Source of the DNA: Rhizophagus clarus
Lineage: Eukaryota > Glomeromycota > Glomeromycetes > Glomerales > Glomeraceae
Length of the DNA: 64,000 bases
Assembly: GCA_015698045.1 (NCBI GenBank)
Contig: BLAL01000213.1
Coordinates: 186,001 to 250,000 of the forward strand
Reading direction: 5' to 3'
Shown here: positions 61,164 through 64,000 of the stretch, piece by piece
Position numbering within the stretch: position 1 is the first letter of the stretch
Layout of the letters: each line of letters starts with the position of its first letter
Notes under the pieces: model-generated
What the model saw: the letters and a program-made list of their open reading frames with translations, nothing else
What the model was told of the DNA's origin: nothing
Databases searched by the model: none
Position numbers and translations under genes: made by a program

Positions 61164-63199
61164 TTATACAGAAACGGTCTTAAATATATTGAATCCAGAA
61201 GCTGCTGTGCTTATCATACATCCAGAGATTTGTGGATGCCAATGTACTTCCTTGATATCATTTTGACCCTACATCAATCAATGATAATAAATAATTAGAT
61301 TGTAAATTATTCCATACCAAGATTTTTTTACAACATTTTACCTGATGTACAAAGAGTAACTGCGGAGGAACTTCTACACCATTCTTTCCGATAATCTTAT
61401 CAGAATTTTCTTCCGGATCATATTCAACCGAAAGATCCCATATAGAAATTTGATCATCCGCGCCTGATGCACCAAAAATTGATTCTTCCGTGGGGTGCCA
61501 CTCGATAGATGTAATTGGCGCAGAATGCCACTTGAAATTAGCAACGGGAGAAGGTTTCGTTTCTTTACTAGTAGGATGAAAAAAGAATATGAATTGTTGC
61601 TTTTATGAAAAATAATAAAAATTACTATATAACACGGACTTTGTAAATGTGCGTAAATCCCATATACTTATCACACCGTCATCCGAACCTGAAGCAAGCA
61701 GGTAGTCAACTTTTCTAAAGAATTCAAAATGTTAATCATTTTTTTGGTAATAATAATCATAATAATAATAATCGTAGTAATAACGAACCGATTCCAAGTA
61801 ATAACGTTCACATCCGCATCATGAGCCTTGACACATAAAGCATCTTTCTTTTTGTTTCGAGTATCCCATATACGTACTGTTTGATCTGCCGAGGCACTTG
61901 CAAAAACATTTTTTTCATTGGGAGACCATTGTAAATCTTCAACTGATGAAGAATGACCTACGAATGGTATTCGATCCGCCGTAAAGTTGGATTGTGTCTT
62001 GGTTGTGAGGTAAATATATGTGTGATTATCTCCTGTTATCAGCCTGTTAATAAGTTTGAATGTTTAGATAATATATAAAAGGAATAAATTATGAAAGAAG
62101 TAAAATATCACACCTTCCGGGGACAGTTCCTGACCAATCCATTGCAAATCCTTCAGTGCTATGGCTCTCTATTGTATATAATGGCTTAGACGACTTTTGT
62201 GAGATTTGATAACCTCTAGTATCTAATGCTTTTACAATTGGACTCAAATCCCAAATATGCACTTTCCCCGTATCTGCCCAAGACGCAGCTATTTGAAGAT
62301 CTTTTTGTGGCGTGACTCTAACGCGATTGACACCTCCATAATGTTTTAAACTTTTCTCTTCTAAAATTGGATCTTCATCTAATTTTCCATTATTCGTTTC
62401 ATCATCAGATTCCTTGTCAGAATCATTAAAATTATCTAAATAAAATAAACCGCATTTGATTAATCCTCATAATTAAATCTATGGTTGCACGAATAAATAA
62501 TTACCGTCATTTTGCGTTTTATGAAGTTGGGACATTTTCATTATCATCAATTCGTTATTTTTTGGTTTATCTGCCTGTGTTCCAGCGACAATATATGCTG
62601 TAGCAGGATACTGAAATTATATACATGTAATTAAAAAAGTTTTCGCGTTTCCATTTGTAAAAATTCGAAATATAATTTTAATGAATTCTAACCATTTTCC
62701 TGTCCTCGCCTAAATTATCCCATAATATATCAAAACTAAGACATGGCCATCTTACATCCATAGAATGTAACATTTCATAAGCTGACTGATCGGCCTCGAG
62801 AACCTCATCATTTTGCAATTCTTGTCCAGGAAGATACACTTGGAGTTCTTCAGTTTCTTCAATGTCCATTTCTTTATATTAATAAATGAATATTTAATAA
62901 CGTATATATTTAATTAATTGTATTATTAAATATAAAACGTATATTATTAAGAGTCAAATTCCCTCCTTTCGTTAAATTTTATCTAATTCCGTACCATCGC
63001 CTTCTTTATCTTCATCATTATCTTCTTCAACTACTTCTTCTTCGGACTCCGTTTCATATTCGTCTTCCCAAGGGTCTTCAAATTCTCCCATGCCCTCCAA
63101 TTCTTTTACCGACCTAATTTTTTCTTGAGTTTGACCAAATGGAGCTTTCGGGACTTGAAAGTCCGAAATATCCATATCTTCTGTAGTACGTTTTGACAT
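61164..63199 (-). CDS. RRB1: GRWD1/Rrb1 ribosome-assembly WD-repeat protein
   Basis: The first exon (63199-62995) encodes [20 protein letters not shown] and a strongly acidic stretch ([20 protein letters not shown]). The second (from 62871) gives [20 protein letters not shown] and [18 protein letters not shown], typical of glutamate-rich WD-repeat protein 1. Later exons hold [20 protein letters not shown], an acidic insert, [20 protein letters not shown] followed by KVHIWDL, and WD blades ([31 protein letters not shown]). It ends with [18 protein letters not shown] and FNIFKTVSV. Rrb1 chaperones ribosomal protein uL3 for 60S assembly in the nucleolus. At least seven introns; frame uninterrupted. 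It is head to head with eIF3f. Confidence 0.93.
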
Positions 63200-63382
63200 T
63201 TTTTTGTGTAAAATTTTAAAGAAAGAAAAAGATTTTTTTTTATTGATGATGATTTCAATAAAATTTAGATAAGAGAATTTTTCTGATCCTCGTTCGTGAT
63301 TGGCCAGCTAGTTCCTGTGGCTTGGATAAAATTTTTTTAAATTTCCATAGATTTAATGATTTTTTGAATTTTATTAGCAATA
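63200..63382. promoter_or_regulatory. Shared intergenic region between divergent GRWD1 and eIF3f
   Basis: The two start codons are 183 bases apart. The region has a GC-richer patch (GATTGGCCAGCTAGTTCCTG at about 63298) with a CCAAT-type pentamer on the minus strand (ATTGG) near its middle, and T-rich DNA on both sides. A bidirectional promoter is inferred from position only. Confidence 0.55.
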
Positions 63383-63960
63383 ATGTCAATTGACGCTGCA
63401 ACTTCAGCTCTAAATCTTTCGTTCCCGCCTACAACAGCTACGGGCTTTGTTGTTCCCCAGAGCCGTTCCTTTACGGTATCGGTAAACCCGGTAGTGTTGT
63501 TTTCTATTCTTGATCATTATCTTCGTAGACAAGAAAAACAACACAGAGTGATCGGAACCTTATTAGGTGTTAGAAGTGAAGATGGGAGCGAAGTCGAAGT
63601 TCGAAATTGCTTCCCTGTTTCTCATGATGAAACTGACAATCAGGTTTGCATTCTTATAAATAAGATCGTATATTTAAATACATAATTATATAAAATTTAA
63701 AGGGGGACTTGATATAAAACATTTTAGGTTGCTGTAGACATGGAATATCACCGTAACATGTTTGAACTTCACAAAAAGGTCAATGCAAAGGAAGTGATTG
63801 TTGGATGGTATGCTACTGGTTCTAATCTTAATCAATGGAACGCTCTTATCCAAGATTTTTATTCAAGAGAAGTTATGCCACCATTTCAAGCTATCCATTT
63901 AACAATGGATACAGATCTCAAGAATGATGAGAAACTTTTGGGTGTCAAAACATATGTTAG
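63383..63960 (+). CDS. EIF3F: eIF3 subunit f, 5' part (gene continues beyond the window)
   Basis: Exon 1 (63383-63643) encodes MSIDAATSALNLSFPPTTAT, FTVSVNPVVLFSILDHYLRR, VIGTLLGVRSEDGSEVEVRN and CFPVSHDETDNQ. Exon 2 (63728-63960) encodes VAVDMEYHRNMFELHKKVNA, KEVIVGWYATGSNLNQWNAL and FQAIHLTMDTDL, ending at a GTAAAA donor. This is the N-terminal half of the MPN domain of eIF3f. The family lacks the JAMM zinc ligands (here the H-x-H position reads NLN in TGSNLNQ), so it is structural rather than a protease. eIF3f is part of the eIF3 initiation scaffold. The remaining C-terminal half lies to the right of the window. Confidence 0.95.
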
Positions 63961-64000
63961 GTAAAATTTTTAAGGAATAATCTTTTTTATTTCCTGACTC

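Noticed and set aside
1..64000. tRNA, rRNA or snRNA genes
   Set aside because: No cloverleaf with A and B boxes and no rRNA core sequence could be recognised by reading; a covariance-model scan would be needed to exclude diverged RNAs.

Overview
This is nuclear DNA from a fungus, most probably an arbuscular mycorrhizal fungus close to Rhizophagus (Glomeromycotina). Pointers are very AT-rich DNA, many short GT...AG introns, decayed DNA transposons, lineage-specific multicopy families, and fungal-type housekeeping genes (mL59, CAF16, GRWD1/Rrb1, PQ-loop transporter). The organism call is an inference from gene content; no marker such as rDNA is present.

Left part (1 to about 39.8 kb): a repeat-built accessory region. 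It holds four copies of a spacer unit (about 1-2360, 15372-17760, 25160-28035, 37266-39765). Each carries, on the plus strand, a copy of a small secreted-protein gene: intact only at 27094-27603, broken in the other three. Units 2-4 are each preceded, on the minus strand, by a large nine-exon gene for a secreted/multipass membrane protein ('family A': 11620-15371, 21420-25159, 33678-37265). All three splice in silico into uninterrupted reading frames; A1 gives 1032 codons plus stop. Family A1 and A2 sit in a 6.1 kb duplicated segment that is nearly identical in introns and flanks. The window opens about 50 bases beyond where a fourth family A start codon is expected. Between the units lie a decayed hAT-type transposase, other transposase remnants, a C2H2 gene remnant, several inverted-repeat elements, a dispersed 0.7 kb repeat and a degenerate tandem array of about 110 bp period.

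Middle (39.8-47.4 kb): one intact eight-exon gene (40724-44558) for a propeller-like plus TRP-like ion channel protein, then a short unassigned gene fragment and a transposase remnant.

Right part (47.6-64 kb): a compact block of conserved genes: mL59 (+), eIF2B alpha (-), MESH1/HDDC3 (+), an unrecognised multi-exon protein (-), RACK1 (-), PQ-loop membrane protein (-), CAF16-like ABC protein (-), GRWD1/Rrb1 (-) and the 5' part of eIF3f (+, runs off the window). Most act in translation, ribosome assembly or the nutrient/stress response. Two close divergent pairs (eIF2B alpha/MESH1, 173 bp; GRWD1/eIF3f, 183 bp) probably share promoters.

The most unusual system is the divergent array of family A receptor-like genes with secreted-protein genes. 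The family A C-terminal membrane module has spaced features that recall XK-related scramblases, and its ectodomain varies between copies.
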